Source of the DNA: Halostella litorea | Lineage (GTDB): Archaea; Halobacteriota; Halobacteria; Halobacteriales; Natronoarchaeaceae | NCBI RefSeq assembly: GCF_004785955.1 | Contig: NZ_SJER01000001.1 | Location: 1,364,001 to 1,428,000 of the forward strand | Reading direction: 5' to 3' | DNA length: 64,000 nt | Translations under genes and position numbers: made by a program | Notes under the pieces: model-generated | The model's database searches: none | Told to the model about the DNA's origin: nothing | Seen by the model: only the letters and a program-made list of their open reading frames with translations | Shown here: positions 17,645 through 26,315 of the stretch, piece by piece | Position numbering within the stretch: position 1 is the first letter of the stretch | Layout of the letters: each line of letters begins with the position of its first letter

Positions 17645-20299
17645 TCAGCGGAGCCGGCCGAGCAGTTCGTAGTCGTGGTCCGGCGTGTACCGGCGGAACA
17701 GCAGGCTGTTGGTCAGCACCGACACCGACGATATCGCCATCGCGCCGGCCGCCAGCACCGGCTGGAGCAGCCCCAGCGAGGCGAGCGGGATCATCGCCGT
17801 GTTGTAGCCCAGCGCCCAGACGAGGTTCTGCTTGATCTTCCGGAGCGTCGCGTCCGAGACCCGGATCGCCTTCACCACGTCCAGCGGGTCGTCGCGCATC
17901 AGCGTCACGTCCGCCGCCTCGATGGCGACGTCCGTGCCGCTCCCGATGGCGGTGCCGACGTAGGCCACGGCGAGCGCTGGCGCGTCGTTGACGCCGTCGC
18001 CGACCATCATCGCCTTCCGGCCCTCCTCCTGGATCGCCTCGACCGCGTCGGACTTGTCCTCGGGCAGCACCTCCGCGTGGACGTTCCCCGGGTCGATCCC
18101 GACCTGCTCGGCCACCGCGCGGGCGGTGCGTTCGTTGTCGCCCGTGATCAGCATCACGTCGAGGCCGCGCTCCCGCAGTTCGCGCACGGCCTCCTTCGCG
18201 CTGTCCTTGACCGTGTCGGCGTCGGCGACGACGCCCGCGAGTTCGCCCGCGTATGCCACCAGCATCGCCGTCTTCCCCTCGCTCTCCAGCCGCTCCATCG
18301 TCCCGGCGGCCGGCGACGGGTCGACGCCGCTGTCACGGAGCAGCTTCCGGTTGCCGACCAGCACCTCCTCGCCGTCGACGGTCGCCCGGACGCCGTGGCC
18401 GGGCACGTTCTCGAACCCCTCCGGGCTGCCCACGTCGAGGCCCCGCGCCTCGGCCCCCTCGACGATGGCCCGGGCGAGCGGGTGTTCGCTCCCGCTCTCG
18501 GCGGTCGCGGCGAGCCGGAGCACCTCGTCCTCGGAGAGGCGGTCCCGGCCGGTCAGCGCGCCGCCGTCGGTCGCCGGCTCCCCGCCGTCGAACCGGCGGT
18601 CCGACGAGGGTCGCGATCCGTCGGATCGCTCCCCGCCGTCCGCGACCGGTTCCCCGTCGCCGCCGACGGCGACGACGTCGGTGAGTTCCATCTCGCCCTC
18701 GGTCAGCGTGCCGGTCTTGTCGAACACGACCGTGTCGACGTCCTTCGCGCGTTCGAGCACGTCGCCGCCCTTGAACAGGACGCCGTTCTGCGCGCCGATG
18801 GTCGTCCCGACCATCGTCGCCGCCGGGGTTGCGAGCCCGAGTGCGCAGGGACAGGCGATCAGGACGGCCGAGGCGAACACGATGACGGCGAACTCGAACA
18901 CGGAGACCGCCCCGCCGGCGACCCCCGGGCCGCCCGCGACGAGCCCCCACAGCGGGAGCCAGTCGACGAACGCGGCCAGCGCCTCGGGGAAGGCGAACCA
19001 GACGACGCCCCACAGCACGGCGTTGGCGATGACCGCCGGCACGAAGTACGCAGAGATGCGGTCCGCGAGGTTCTGGATGTCGGGCTGGCGGGACTGGGCC
19101 TCCTTCACCGTCTGGACGATCTGCTGGAGCGCCGTATCCGCGCCGACCTTCGTCGCCTCGACGACGAGCACGCCGTTCTCGTTTATGGTGGAGCCGACCA
19201 CCTCATCCCCCTCCGTCTTCTCGACGGGGACGGACTCGCCGGTGACCATCGACTCGTCGACCGCGGACTGCCCGTCGACGACCACGCCGTCGGTCGGGAT
19301 CTGCTCGCCGGGCCGGACCTTCATCCGGTCGCCGACCGCGACGTCCTCGAGGGGGACCTCCGTTTCGTTGCCCTCGTCGTCGACGACGGTCGCGGTGTCT
19401 GCCTCCATCTCCAGCAGCCTCCGCAGCGCCTCGCTGGCCTGCCCCTTCGAGCGGGCTTCGAGGTAGTTCCCGAGCGTGATGAACACGAGGATCAGCGCCG
19501 CCGTGTCGAAGTAGAGGCTCCCGGCGATGAGGTTCGCGAGCACGGCGACCGAGTAGACGTACGCGGTCGAGGAGCCGAGCGCGATCAGCACGTCCATGTT
19601 GGCGCGGCCGTTCGTGACGAGCGCCTTGTAGGAGTTCCTGTAGAACGGCCGGCCGAGCACGACCTGCACGGGCGTCGCGAGCGCGAACTCGACCCAGCCG
19701 AACTCGACCCCGAACACCGTCTCGGGGAGGACGCTCCCGCCGAGCAGGAGCTTGTCGACGATGAAAAACAGCAGCGGCGCCGCAAGCGCCGCGCCCAACA
19801 GCGTCAGCCGACGCTGTTTGCGGATCTCCGCCTCCCGCGCGGCGTCGCGGGCGTCCCCGTCGTCGTCCGCGTCGCCGCCCTCGCGGACCGGCGAGTACCC
19901 CGCGTCCTCGATGGCGTCGTACATCGCCGCCATCGAGGCCTCGGCGGGGTTGTACGTCACCTGCGCCTCGTCGGTGGCGTAGTTCACGTCGGCGTCGACG
20001 ACGCCGGGGACGGCCTCCAGGGCCTCCTCGTTGGTCTCCGCGCAGTTCGCACACGTCATGTCGGAGATGGCTATCGTCGCCGTCTCGGAGACGACGCCGT
20101 AGCCGGCGTCGGCGACGGCGTCGTAGATCGCCCGGAGCGACACCTCGTCGGGGTCGTACTCGACGGAGCCCTCGTCGGTGGCGTAGTTGACGTTCGCCTC
20201 CTTCACCCCGTCGAGCGATTCGAGCGCGTCGCCAACCGTCGCCGAGCAGTTGGCACAGCTCATCCCCGTGATGTCGAGGTGTTCGGTTGTGGTGCTCAT
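17645..20299 (-). CDS. copA: Copper-exporting P1B-type ATPase
   Basis: An 884-residue heavy-metal ATPase. Two N-terminal HMA domains carry the copper motifs GMSCANC and DMTCANC. The transmembrane copper site is CPC (about residues 483-485, in [16 protein letters not shown]), and DKTGTLTEG holds the phosphorylated Asp (about 525). HPLA, TGDN and [10 protein letters not shown] follow. This is a Cu(I) exporter that uses ATP. A low-complexity Gly/Asp/Arg insert of about 45 residues precedes the N-domain HPLA, as in other haloarchaeal CopA proteins. It is the last gene on the strand that carries the TRASH regulator, and CopZ is divergent. Confidence 0.95.
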   Translation of the reverse strand: MSTTTEHLDITGMSCANCSATVGDALESLDGVKEANVNYATDEGSVEYDPDEVSLRAIYDAVADAGYGVVSETATIAISDMTCANCAETNEEALEAVPGVVDADVNYATDEAQVTYNPAEASMAAMYDAIEDAGYSPVREGGDADDDGDARDAAREAEIRKQRRLTLLGAALAAPLLFFIVDKLLLGGSVLPETVFGVEFGWVEFALATPVQVVLGRPFYRNSYKALVTNGRANMDVLIALGSSTAYVYSVAVLANLIAGSLYFDTAALILVFITLGNYLEARSKGQASEALRRLLEMEADTATVVDDEGNETEVPLEDVAVGDRMKVRPGEQIPTDGVVVDGQSAVDESMVTGESVPVEKTEGDEVVGSTINENGVLVVEATKVGADTALQQIVQTVKEAQSRQPDIQNLADRISAYFVPAVIANAVLWGVVWFAFPEALAAFVDWLPLWGLVAGGPGVAGGAVSVFEFAVIVFASAVLIACPCALGLATPAATMVGTTIGAQNGVLFKGGDVLERAKDVDTVVFDKTGTLTEGEMELTDVVAVGGDGEPVADGGERSDGSRPSSDRRFDGGEPATDGGALTGRDRLSEDEVLRLAATAESGSEHPLARAIVEGAEARGLDVGSPEGFENVPGHGVRATVDGEEVLVGNRKLLRDSGVDPSPAAGTMERLESEGKTAMLVAYAGELAGVVADADTVKDSAKEAVRELRERGLDVMLITGDNERTARAVAEQVGIDPGNVHAEVLPEDKSDAVEAIQEEGRKAMMVGDGVNDAPALAVAYVGTAIGSGTDVAIEAADVTLMRDDPLDVVKAIRVSDATLRKIKQNLVWALGYNTAMIPLASLGLLQPVLAAGAMAISSVSVLTNSLLFRRYTPDHDYELLGRLR

Positions 20300-20480
20300 C
20301 TTGTACTGTACTACGGGTTCCTACCTTAGTGCGTTTGCTGCTTCGGAGCGAAGGCGAGCGCCACACGGAACTTTGGAACCGAAGGCACTCCGGCCCGCGG
20401 GCCGAAGGATCCGGCCCGAATGCGGTCGGCCGACGGGTCGGTGACGACGGGACAGATTCGCCCCGGACATCCGTCCCGGT

Positions 20481-21386
20481 TCACTCGCGCCGGGTCCGGG
20501 CCCGGACCGCCGCTTCGAGGTCGTGGCCCCCGACGGCGGCGTCGAACATCGCCCGCAACAGGTCGTTGTACGCGGCGGGTCGCTCCGCGAACGCCACGTG
20601 TCCGGTCCGTTCGAGCCGGCAGAACACCCCCGACGGAAGCCGCGCCGCGGTGTCGCGCGCGACGTCGACCGGGACGATGCCGTCCGCCGGGCCGTGGACG
20701 ACCAGCGCGGGCGCGGTGAGACGGTCGGCGTCCGCCCGGCCGTCGTACCCCCAGAACGCCTCGGTGACGGTCGTCCACGCCGACCGCCGGTCTGGCAGCG
20801 GGTTCGACAGCAGGAAGTCCTCGACGACGGCGCGGGGCGTCGCCCCGTGGAACCCCACCCGGTACACCAGCCGGCGAACCAGCGCGTCGTCGGGCGCGAG
20901 CCGGTACAGCCGGAGGGCGAGAAACGGCCGCAGCAGCGGCTTTTCCCACGACGGCGTGAGGTCGTGGTCCCCGCCGGCGTGGAGGACGACCCCCGCCGCC
21001 GGGTGGCGCTTCGCGTACTCGACGGCGACAGCGGTGCCGTAGCTGTGGCCGTGGAGGATCGGGCGTTCGACGCCCAGTTCGTCGAGCAGCCCCCGGAGGT
21101 CGGCGACGTGCCCGTCGATCGACTGGTCGGGGCGCTCCGTCGAGCCGCCGTTCCCGGCCAGCGAGTACGTCACCAGTTCGCGGTCGCCGGCGAACGTCGC
21201 GAGCTGGGGGTACGGGTTCCACAGCGACCCGAGGCCGCCGTGGACGAAGACGAGCGCCGGGTCCGGCCCGGGGACGTGAAGCGTCTCCAGTTCGACCGCC
21301 TCGGAGACGCGCACGCCGGTCGGCGGCGGCAGTGCCTCGCGGGCGGCCTCGAACGGGACGTACCCGGGCGGATACGTCGTCGGCAT
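20481..21386 (-). CDS. Alpha/beta hydrolase
   Basis: A 301-residue alpha/beta hydrolase. The oxyanion strand FVHGGLG precedes the nucleophile elbow GHSYGTA with the catalytic Ser, then an Asp in VVHGPADGIVP and His in ERTGHVAFAE complete the triad. Substrate unknown. Start ATG 21386 (MPTTYPPG) is preferred to the upstream ATG, which would add about 70 Arg-rich residues overlapping the next gene. It follows the 97-residue membrane protein by 5 bases and shares the strand of the copper regulator and CopA. No direct copper role is implied. Confidence 0.85.
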   Translation of the reverse strand: MPTTYPPGYVPFEAAREALPPPTGVRVSEAVELETLHVPGPDPALVFVHGGLGSLWNPYPQLATFAGDRELVTYSLAGNGGSTERPDQSIDGHVADLRGLLDELGVERPILHGHSYGTAVAVEYAKRHPAAGVVLHAGGDHDLTPSWEKPLLRPFLALRLYRLAPDDALVRRLVYRVGFHGATPRAVVEDFLLSNPLPDRRSAWTTVTEAFWGYDGRADADRLTAPALVVHGPADGIVPVDVARDTAARLPSGVFCRLERTGHVAFAERPAAYNDLLRAMFDAAVGGHDLEAAVRARTRRE

Positions 21387-21391
21387 GATTG

Positions 21392-21685
21392 CTACCCGCC
21401 GTCCGCGACCGCCGTGCGGTTCCGGAGGACGGCGAAGAGCGCGCCCATCAGATACCCTGCGACCGCCGCGATCACGAGGCCGAGCGCGAACAGGGGGCCG
21501 TCGACGTCGACGGTGCCCTCGTACTCGACGCCGTTCGTCCGGGCGACCGTCGCCACCGTGGACTCGGACACCCCGGCGGCGGCGAACCCCAGCCACGCCG
21601 CGTGGGACGCCGCGAAGACGAGTCCGAACAGCAGCCCCGACCGATGCTTGGAGAGCGACCCGCGGGTCTCAGTTCGCCGTGCCAT
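21392..21685 (-). CDS. Two-helix membrane protein in the copper island
   Basis: A 97-residue protein with helices at about 15-37 and 65-87 and a charged loop between them. The N-terminus is basic (MARRTETRGSLSKHR), so both ends are cytoplasmic. It sits between the TRASH regulator and the hydrolase, with a 5-base gap to the hydrolase, so the two are probably co-transcribed. The family is not recognised. Confidence 0.65.
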   Translation of the reverse strand: MARRTETRGSLSKHRSGLLFGLVFAASHAAWLGFAAAGVSESTVATVARTNGVEYEGTVDVDGPLFALGLVIAAVAGYLMGALFAVLRNRTAVADGG

Positions 21686-21777
21686 GGTGTGCGTACTTTG
21701 TTCATCCCGATTTACGGCACTTTTCGCTTCGAGATCGGAAGCCGGCGCGGGCGGGACTTCGCGTTCCAAACCCCGCG

Positions 21778-22368
21778 CTACGCCCCCTCCTCGAGCTTCC
21801 GGTACTGCTCCTCGAAGCGGCTCCGGCAGGAAGGACAGCAGAAGTGGTAGACGGTCCCGTCGATCCGGCTCGACTCGCCCTCGCTGTCCACCGTGTTCCC
21901 ACACTCCGCGCACGTGATCGCGAACTCGGTGCCGTCGAGCGAGGGGGCCCACTCCAGGTCGTCGACGAGCGTTACGGAGTAGTCGGTCGTCGGCACCGCC
22001 TCCAGCAGGCCGTCGATCCACTGGCGGACGTTCTCCCCCTCGGCGCGCCCGTAGAACCAGACCTCGCCCTCGGCGGTGACGAAGAGGTGTTCGACGCCGT
22101 CGGCCCCGCTGAGCCGCGACCGGAGCGTCTCGACCTCGTCCGAACCGCTCTCGATCCGGACGAACACGGGGACGCCCGCCCGCAGTTGCCCGCGGTCGAC
22201 GTTGACGGTGAACCCGTTGATCACCCCGGTTTCCTCCAGCCGCGTGACGCGGTCGGAGACGGCCGGCCCGGAGAGGCCGACCGCCTCGCCGATGCTGCTA
22301 AACGGCCGACGTGCATCCTCCGCCAGCAGGGAGAGGATCTCCATGTCCGTCTCGTCCAGGTCGCGCAT
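21778..22368 (-). CDS. Lrp/AsnC-type copper regulator with TRASH domain
   Basis: A 196-residue regulator. Residues 1-55 form an AsnC winged helix (DLDETDMEILSLLAEDAR and RVTRLEETGVI), the middle is a Lrp-type sensory domain, and the C-terminus is a TRASH metal-binding domain with CAEC, then CC and SC ligands (CAECG ... FCCPSCRSRF). In Halobacterium a protein of the same domain order (VNG1179C) responds to copper and controls a copper ATPase; equivalence here is inferred from architecture and position. ATG 22368 lies about 27 bases after the TATA-like sequence AACAGTATTG near 22392-22401. Confidence 0.9.
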   Translation of the reverse strand: MRDLDETDMEILSLLAEDARRPFSSIGEAVGLSGPAVSDRVTRLEETGVINGFTVNVDRGQLRAGVPVFVRIESGSDEVETLRSRLSGADGVEHLFVTAEGEVWFYGRAEGENVRQWIDGLLEAVPTTDYSVTLVDDLEWAPSLDGTEFAITCAECGNTVDSEGESSRIDGTVYHFCCPSCRSRFEEQYRKLEEGA

Positions 22369-22415
22369 ACGTCGCGTAGGCCCCCGAACCACAATACTGT
22401 TTCCCGCGTTTCGCT

Positions 22416-22495
22416 TTCGAAGCCCAACCCATGTGGCGCTCGTAGTTCGGGTTCGAAGCAGTAAGCGACAAAGACCCGGCTCCCGTACCTTCGAA
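22416..22495. promoter_or_regulatory. Three TTCGAA elements in the divergent copper promoter
   Basis: The palindrome TTCGAA occurs at 22416-22421, 22452-22457 and 22490-22495, spaced 36 and 38 bases apart. It lies in the gap between the TRASH regulator (start 22368) and CopZ (start 22500). The spacing, about 3.5 helical turns, places copies upstream of the regulator TATA and at the CopZ start. They may be operator sites for the copper regulator. Confidence 0.4.
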
Positions 22496-22499
22496 CCGT

Positions 22500-22697
22500 A
22501 TGCCACGCACCATCTCCGTCGAGGGAATGAGCTGTGAGCACTGCGAGCGGACGGTCGAGGAGGCCCTCGAAGGCGTCGACGGCGTCACGGACGCGAGCGC
22601 CGACCGCGAGGCGGAGTCGGCGACCGTCGAGGGGTCCGCGGACCCGGACGCGCTCGTCGACGCCGTCGCCGACGCCGGCTACGACGCCTCGGCGTAA
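22500..22697 (+). CDS. copZ: Copper chaperone (HMA domain), CopZ-like
   Basis: A 65-residue free HMA domain of ferredoxin-like fold with the copper ligand motif GMSCEHC at residues 9-15 and the closing DAGYDA. It carries Cu(I) to CopA in the cytoplasm. Compared with bacterial CopZ it is more acidic. It is divergent from the TRASH regulator, which fits co-regulation with CopA. Confidence 0.9.
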   Translation: MPRTISVEGMSCEHCERTVEEALEGVDGVTDASADREAESATVEGSADPDALVDAVADAGYDASA

Positions 22698-22780
22698 CGG
22701 CGCCCCGCCGGCCTCCTCGGGGCCGCCGGGACGGAAATCGAACTGCCTCCGGTGCCGTTCCGGAGCCGTATTCTCGCCCG

Positions 22781-23353
22781 CTACCCGCCCAGATAGCCGC
22801 CGAGCGCGCCGAAGCCGACGGCGAAGATGAGGCCGAACATCACCAGCGAGCCGCCCAGTTCCGGGCCGAAGCTCACGCCCATCTCCTCGTACTTGAACAC
22901 GAACGTCCCCGCGGCCAACAGCGGCAGGTATCCCACCGCGACGCTCGCGCCGGCCACGGCGCTGGCCTGGTCCGACAGCGGCTCCTGCACCCGCCGCGCC
23001 ACGGAGAAGCCGGCCAGCAGGAGCACGACCGCCGGGATCGCGTTGAACACGAGCGGGTCGAGCTGGGGGATCTCCTCGAGGTAGTTCACCGACTGCGGCC
23101 CCATCGACGACGTGATCTCGACCTGGTGGGCGTTGTAGAACGGCCACGCGAGCGCGACCGGGTCCTCCGGGAGCACCCCGTCGATGCCACCGTTCGTGAT
23201 CTCGTCGATGCGGTAGAAGAAGTAGACCCCCGTGAGGACGAACGCGCCGATGAAGGCGAACAACCCGTAGATCGCCCCGCCGACGGGTCGGAACCCGTCC
23301 TTCGGGGATTCGGTGTTCGTCCGGCGTTGCCTGGTCTGTTGTGGAGCTGACAT
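22781..23353 (-). CDS. Integral membrane protein, haloarchaeal
   Basis: A 190-residue protein with a hydrophilic N-terminus (about 25 residues) and about four to five membrane segments: GGAIYGLFAFIGAFVLTGVYFFY, then a loop of about 60 residues, PAVVLLLAGFSVA, SVAVGYLPLLAAGTFVF, and a C-terminal GSLVMFGLIFAVGFG. Its external loop is acidic. It resembles a haloarchaeal unknown membrane family. ATG 23353 is preferred over 23389, and the AT-rich TTGTTATATGCG at about 23363-23374 is a plausible promoter. Confidence 0.7.
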   Translation of the reverse strand: MSAPQQTRQRRTNTESPKDGFRPVGGAIYGLFAFIGAFVLTGVYFFYRIDEITNGGIDGVLPEDPVALAWPFYNAHQVEITSSMGPQSVNYLEEIPQLDPLVFNAIPAVVLLLAGFSVARRVQEPLSDQASAVAGASVAVGYLPLLAAGTFVFKYEEMGVSFGPELGGSLVMFGLIFAVGFGALGGYLGG

Positions 23354-23447
23354 ACGTTGGCTTGTTATATGCGTGACTGATAAATCCACCGAGTAGCGGC
23401 GGCTGGTTCGGGTGTAGGCGTTGTGTTCGCCCGCGCCCTACCAGTAA

Positions 23448-23498
23448 TTAGGCAAGCCTAAAAAATCGCCACGTTTTTGGTGTTTTAGGTTGGCCTAA
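23448..23498. promoter_or_regulatory. Pair of DtxR/Idr-type operators
   Basis: TTAGGCAAGCCTAA (23448-23461) and TTAGGTTGGCCTAA (23485-23498) are two copies of TTAGG-N4-CCTAA, 37 bases apart centre to centre. This is the half-site pair of DtxR/Idr iron regulators. The second copy ends 5 bases before the first downstream ATG. A T/A-rich CTAAAAAAT at 23458-23466 could be the TATA element lying between the boxes. The operon they serve ends with a DtxR-family gene, so autoregulation is likely. Confidence 0.75.
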
Positions 23499-23503
23499 TC
23501 CGT

Positions 23504-23614
23504 ATGCAAGGCGACCGCGTGGCGGGCGGGCCGACACGGTCGACCCCGTCACGAAGCGGCTGTTCCGTCGATCGAAACGCGTTCCGAGCCGCCGGCTCCG
23601 CGGGGGCGGTCTGA
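23504..23614 (+). CDS. Short reading frame (36 aa) at the head of the DtxR operon
   Basis: ATG 23504 opens 36 codons directly after the second TTAGG box and stops with a TGA that abuts the next ATG (TGAATG at 23612-23617). The peptide is Arg/Ser/Gly-rich and has no recognisable domain. It may be a leader frame or chance in the transcript. Confidence 0.25.
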   Translation: MQGDRVAGGPTRSTPSRSGCSVDRNAFRAAGSAGAV

Positions 23615-23788
23615 ATGCTTGCGCGGGAGTGGGCCATCGCGGGCTCCTACGGTGCGCCGGCGGAGTACGGGATCCCTGAGCTTCCGGAGTGGCGGGTGAC
23701 CCGGCTGCGGTGTGGTGGACTCGTCCTCGCCGGCGACGACGGCGAGCCGTTCATCTCGGCCGAACGCCCCGTGGCGGTGAGGCGGTAG
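23615..23788 (+). CDS. Small protein (57 aa), DUF7331-like
   Basis: A 57-residue protein with a beta-hairpin-like pattern VTRLRCGGLVLAGDDGEPFISAERPV. The strand, turn with an acidic pair, strand order recalls the small haloarchaeal DUF7331 family found near iron regulators. It starts directly after the previous stop and is followed after 71 bases by the DUF7260-like gene. Its role is unknown. Confidence 0.5.
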   Translation: MLAREWAIAGSYGAPAEYGIPELPEWRVTRLRCGGLVLAGDDGEPFISAERPVAVRR

Positions 23789-23859
23789 CGATGCGTGGGG
23801 ACGGGTTCGGCGGGACGACCCCGCTCCGTCGGCGACCGGCGGTCACGAGGTGACCGTCG

Positions 23860-24654
23860 ATGGGGGTCGAATCCGGTCTCGACCGCGCGCGGTCGCGGGT
23901 ACGGGAGGAACGCGAGCGGGTCGCGGCGGAGCGGCGGGCGTACGACCGCTTTCGCGACGCGGTCGAGTCGGTCCCGGCCGCGCCGGTCGACCGCCGCGGG
24001 TCGGCGGCCGCCGGCGGCGTCGTTCCGGCCGCGGCGTCCGGCGGGGAGCGCCCCGGACGGTCGCGGTGCCGCCGGGTGCGCGAGGCGTTCGCCGAGACGG
24101 TTCGCCCCCACAGCGTCGCCGACGTCGAGGGCGACGAGTCGCTGCTAGCGACCCTCCGCGCGGAGTTCGGCGACGCCGTCGCGCTCGCGCTGGCCCCGGA
24201 CACGGACAACGAGTTCACGCCGCGCCTCCGGGAGACGGTCCGGTCGAAGGCGGCCGCACGCCGGCGGACGCTCGCCACGATGGCGGACGCGCTCGACCGG
24301 GAGGCCGACTCGGTCCGGTCGGCGCGACGCGGCCTGTCGTCGGCCATCGAGCGCCTCCGGTCCGCGGACGCGCGGTCGCCCGCCGACCTCGGGTTTCCGG
24401 CCCTGCGGCGGCGACACGAGGCCCTCGCGGACCACCGGCGAACGTGCGAGGCGGTCGCCGTCGACCGGCAGGAGACCCTCCGGAGCGCGACCGACGGCGG
24501 GCACGGGTCCGAACTCGCTCACCTGGCGCTGGTGGAGTACCTGTACCAGGAGTTCGCGGAGACCCACCCCGTGCTGTCGGCGGTCGCCCGCCTCGACGAC
24601 GCCCTGGCCGACCGCCAGCGACGCCTGCGGGCGCGGCTCGTCCGGCGGGTGTGA
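23860..24654 (+). CDS. DUF7260-like coiled-coil protein
   Basis: A 264-residue Arg/Ala-rich helical protein with long coiled-coil segments at residues 1-45 and 115-175. The start DRARSRVREERERVAAERRAYDRF matches a haloarchaeal family of unknown function (DUF7260). The middle (about 70-110) has a less helical acidic patch (DVEGDESLLATLRAEFGDA). It ends in a GTGA overlap with the DtxR-family gene, so the two are translationally coupled. Confidence 0.7.
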   Translation: MGVESGLDRARSRVREERERVAAERRAYDRFRDAVESVPAAPVDRRGSAAAGGVVPAAASGGERPGRSRCRRVREAFAETVRPHSVADVEGDESLLATLRAEFGDAVALALAPDTDNEFTPRLRETVRSKAAARRRTLATMADALDREADSVRSARRGLSSAIERLRSADARSPADLGFPALRRRHEALADHRRTCEAVAVDRQETLRSATDGGHGSELAHLALVEYLYQEFAETHPVLSAVARLDDALADRQRRLRARLVRRV

Positions 24655-25121
24655 CCGATGGCCGGGACCCCACCGCTTCGGCGGCCCGCACGGACGGCGG
24701 ATCGGGGGCGGACAGCGCGGGGGCGGTCCGCGTGAGCCGGGCCCCGCAGTACCTCCTCGCGCTCTACATCGCGGAACACCGGTCCTCGCCGCCGGTGTCG
24801 CCCGGGCGGGTCGCCGAGACGCTGGACCGCTCGCCGGCGACGGTGACCGAGGCCCTCCAGCGGCTCGACGCCGACGGGCTGGTGGCGTACGAACGCTACG
24901 AGGGGGCCACGCTGACGGACGCCGGCCGGGACCGGGCCGCGGAGCTACACGAGGCGTACGTGGCGCTCTCGTGGTTCTTCCGGCGGGTTCTGGACCTCGA
25001 CTCCCACGAGCGCGAGGCGATGGAGATGGCCGGCCTCGTCGGGCCGTCGGTCGCCGACCGACTGGTCACGACGCTGCTCGGCGAGTTCGACGCGCCCGCC
25101 GAGGAGCGCCCGTCACGATAG
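24651..25121 (+). CDS. DtxR-family metal-dependent regulator (divergent ligands)
   Basis: A 156-residue regulator starting at GTG 24651, which overlaps the preceding TGA. A Gly/Ser-rich N-terminal tail of about 30 residues is followed by the DtxR winged helix (APQYLLALYIAEH, AETLDRSPATVTEALQRLDADGLV) and a shortened dimerisation helix pair. At the positions that hold the metal ligands of classical DtxR/Idr (H..E and EAC..EH) this protein has LHEAYVALSW and EAMEMAG, so several ligands are absent. There is no SH3 domain. An internal GTG at 24732 (VSRAPQYL) is an alternative start without the tail. It probably binds the two TTAGG boxes upstream. Confidence 0.8.
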   Translation: MTDGRDPTASAARTDGGSGADSAGAVRVSRAPQYLLALYIAEHRSSPPVSPGRVAETLDRSPATVTEALQRLDADGLVAYERYEGATLTDAGRDRAAELHEAYVALSWFFRRVLDLDSHEREAMEMAGLVGPSVADRLVTTLLGEFDAPAEERPSR

Positions 25122-25138
25122 CGGGACGCGTCGCCGGC

Positions 25139-25684
25139 TCAGTTCGTCGCGGCCTCGACGACCAGCGAGTCGTCCTCGAGGTAGTGTTCGATGTGGTGGG
25201 CGTGCTCCTCGACGGTTTCGAGTTGCTCGCGGAGCATCTCGGCCGTCGCGTAATCGCCGAGCCCCTCGGCCAGTTCGACGTGCTGGCGGTAGCTCTCGAT
25301 GATGTCGCCCATCATCTCGAGGTCGTTCGCCAGCGACGTGCGCACGTCGTACACGTCCTCGTCCTCCGGCTCGACCGTCGCGTTCTCGGCGAGCGTCGGC
25401 ATGCTCGCGTGCGGAACGCCGCCCAGCGCCTGGAGCCGCTCGGCGAGTTCGTCGGCCGCGTCCTCGACGTCCTCGTACACCTCCTGCAGGAACACGTGGA
25501 TATCGAGGAACTCCGCGCCCTCGACGTTCCAGTGGTGCTTGTGGAGCTGGTGGTACAGCACGTACGCGTCCGCGAGGTCGGTGTTCAGCGCGTCGATGAT
25601 CTGCTCTGCCTTCTCCGTGTCGAGCCTGAGCGCGTTCTCCTCGACCGTGCCCGCTGTCTGCCGGGTCGTCTTCTGCGTGTTCAT
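25139..25684 (-). CDS. dpsA: Ferritin-like DNA protection protein DpsA
   Basis: A 181-residue Dps protein. It shows the Dps signature YVLYHQLHKHHWNVEG followed by FLDIHVFLQEVYEDVEDAADELAER with the ferroxidase His, Asp and Glu ligands at the dimer interface. Twelve-subunit shells of DpsA oxidise Fe(II) and store iron, protecting DNA. ATG 25684 is favoured over 25726, because a TATA box (TTATAA, within 25711-25720) lies 27-36 bases before it. It is convergent with the DtxR operon. Confidence 0.92.
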   Translation of the reverse strand: MNTQKTTRQTAGTVEENALRLDTEKAEQIIDALNTDLADAYVLYHQLHKHHWNVEGAEFLDIHVFLQEVYEDVEDAADELAERLQALGGVPHASMPTLAENATVEPEDEDVYDVRTSLANDLEMMGDIIESYRQHVELAEGLGDYATAEMLREQLETVEEHAHHIEHYLEDDSLVVEAATN

Positions 25685-25710
25685 CACGTTCGGTAGTTGT
25701 GGCGCTACCC

Positions 25711-25720
25711 ACTTATAATT
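25711..25720 (-). promoter_or_regulatory. TATA element of dpsA
   Basis: Forward ACTTATAATT (reverse AATTATAAGT) lies 27-36 bases before the dpsA start at 25684. A half-site TTGCCTAA (reverse TTAGGCAA) at 25747-25754 lies about 30 bases further upstream; it matches only one arm of the TTAGG-N4-CCTAA box. Confidence 0.55.
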
Positions 25721-25769
25721 TCTCAATATTGAAACAATTTTTCGTATTGCCTAAACCTCGGCGGCCGAC

Positions 25770-26153
25770 TCAGTCGACGACCCTGATCGAACTCCCGAGG
25801 TACTTCGAGAGCGCCTCGTCGACCGTGTCGGCGTTGAACTCGCCGAGGGACGACCCCACCTCGTCGCGTAGCGCGTCCAGATACGCCCCGTCGGTCCGGA
25901 GTTCGCTGAACGAGACGTCGTCGACGCGCACGCCGAGCGCGTCCTCGGTCCGGTCGCGGAAGTGCGCCGGGTCGCTCAACTCCCCGTGCCAGAGGTTGTC
26001 CCGGAAAAACAGCCACCCCTCCCGGCCGGGCGCGTCGGCCTCGCGGTACAGGTCGGTTTCGAACGTCGCTGGCTCGACGGTCGTCCCGGGCGTCGACGGT
26101 TCGATTCGGAACGAGACGCCGAAGACGTATCGGGCGGACCCGGAGTTCGCCAT
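25770..26153 (-). CDS. LWR-salt protein
   Basis: A 127-residue acidic protein carrying GREGWLFFRDNLWHGEL, characteristic of the haloarchaeal family called putative LWR-salt protein. It starts ARYVFGVSFRIEP, a beta-strand opening, and ends LGSSIRVVD. Its role is unknown. It is transcribed upstream of dpsA in the same direction with an 85-base gap containing the dpsA promoter. Confidence 0.8.
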   Translation of the reverse strand: MANSGSARYVFGVSFRIEPSTPGTTVEPATFETDLYREADAPGREGWLFFRDNLWHGELSDPAHFRDRTEDALGVRVDDVSFSELRTDGAYLDALRDEVGSSLGEFNADTVDEALSKYLGSSIRVVD

Positions 26154-26302
26154 AGCGGCCGTTCCCCGCACACGGCCAAAAGGGCTGGTCCGTCGCGGTA
26201 TCAACTCCATCCGACGATATCGTTTCCGCTGCACGCGGAACACGCCGGGGGAACGGCTTCGGTTTCCTGTCGCCGCGGGGGTAGGTTTAAGTCCCGCATA
26301 GC

Positions 26303-26315
26303 GTATCATTGATAC
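26303..26315. promoter_or_regulatory. Palindromic operator GTATCATTGATAC at the usp start
   Basis: A 13-bp palindrome lies directly before the ATG at 26316. A TATA-like GTTTAAGT at 26285-26292 precedes it by about 12 bases, so the palindrome covers the transcription start of a leaderless mRNA. The identical sequence occurs at 30772-30784. Confidence 0.7.

Noticed and set aside
17675-20329. 884-codon open frame antisense to copA
   Set aside because: Long antisense frame caused by GC-rich codon use; no recognisable domain.
25747-25754. TTGCCTAA upstream of dpsA as a full DtxR-type operator
   Set aside because: Only one half-site of the box is present, so it is kept as a note and not called as an operator.
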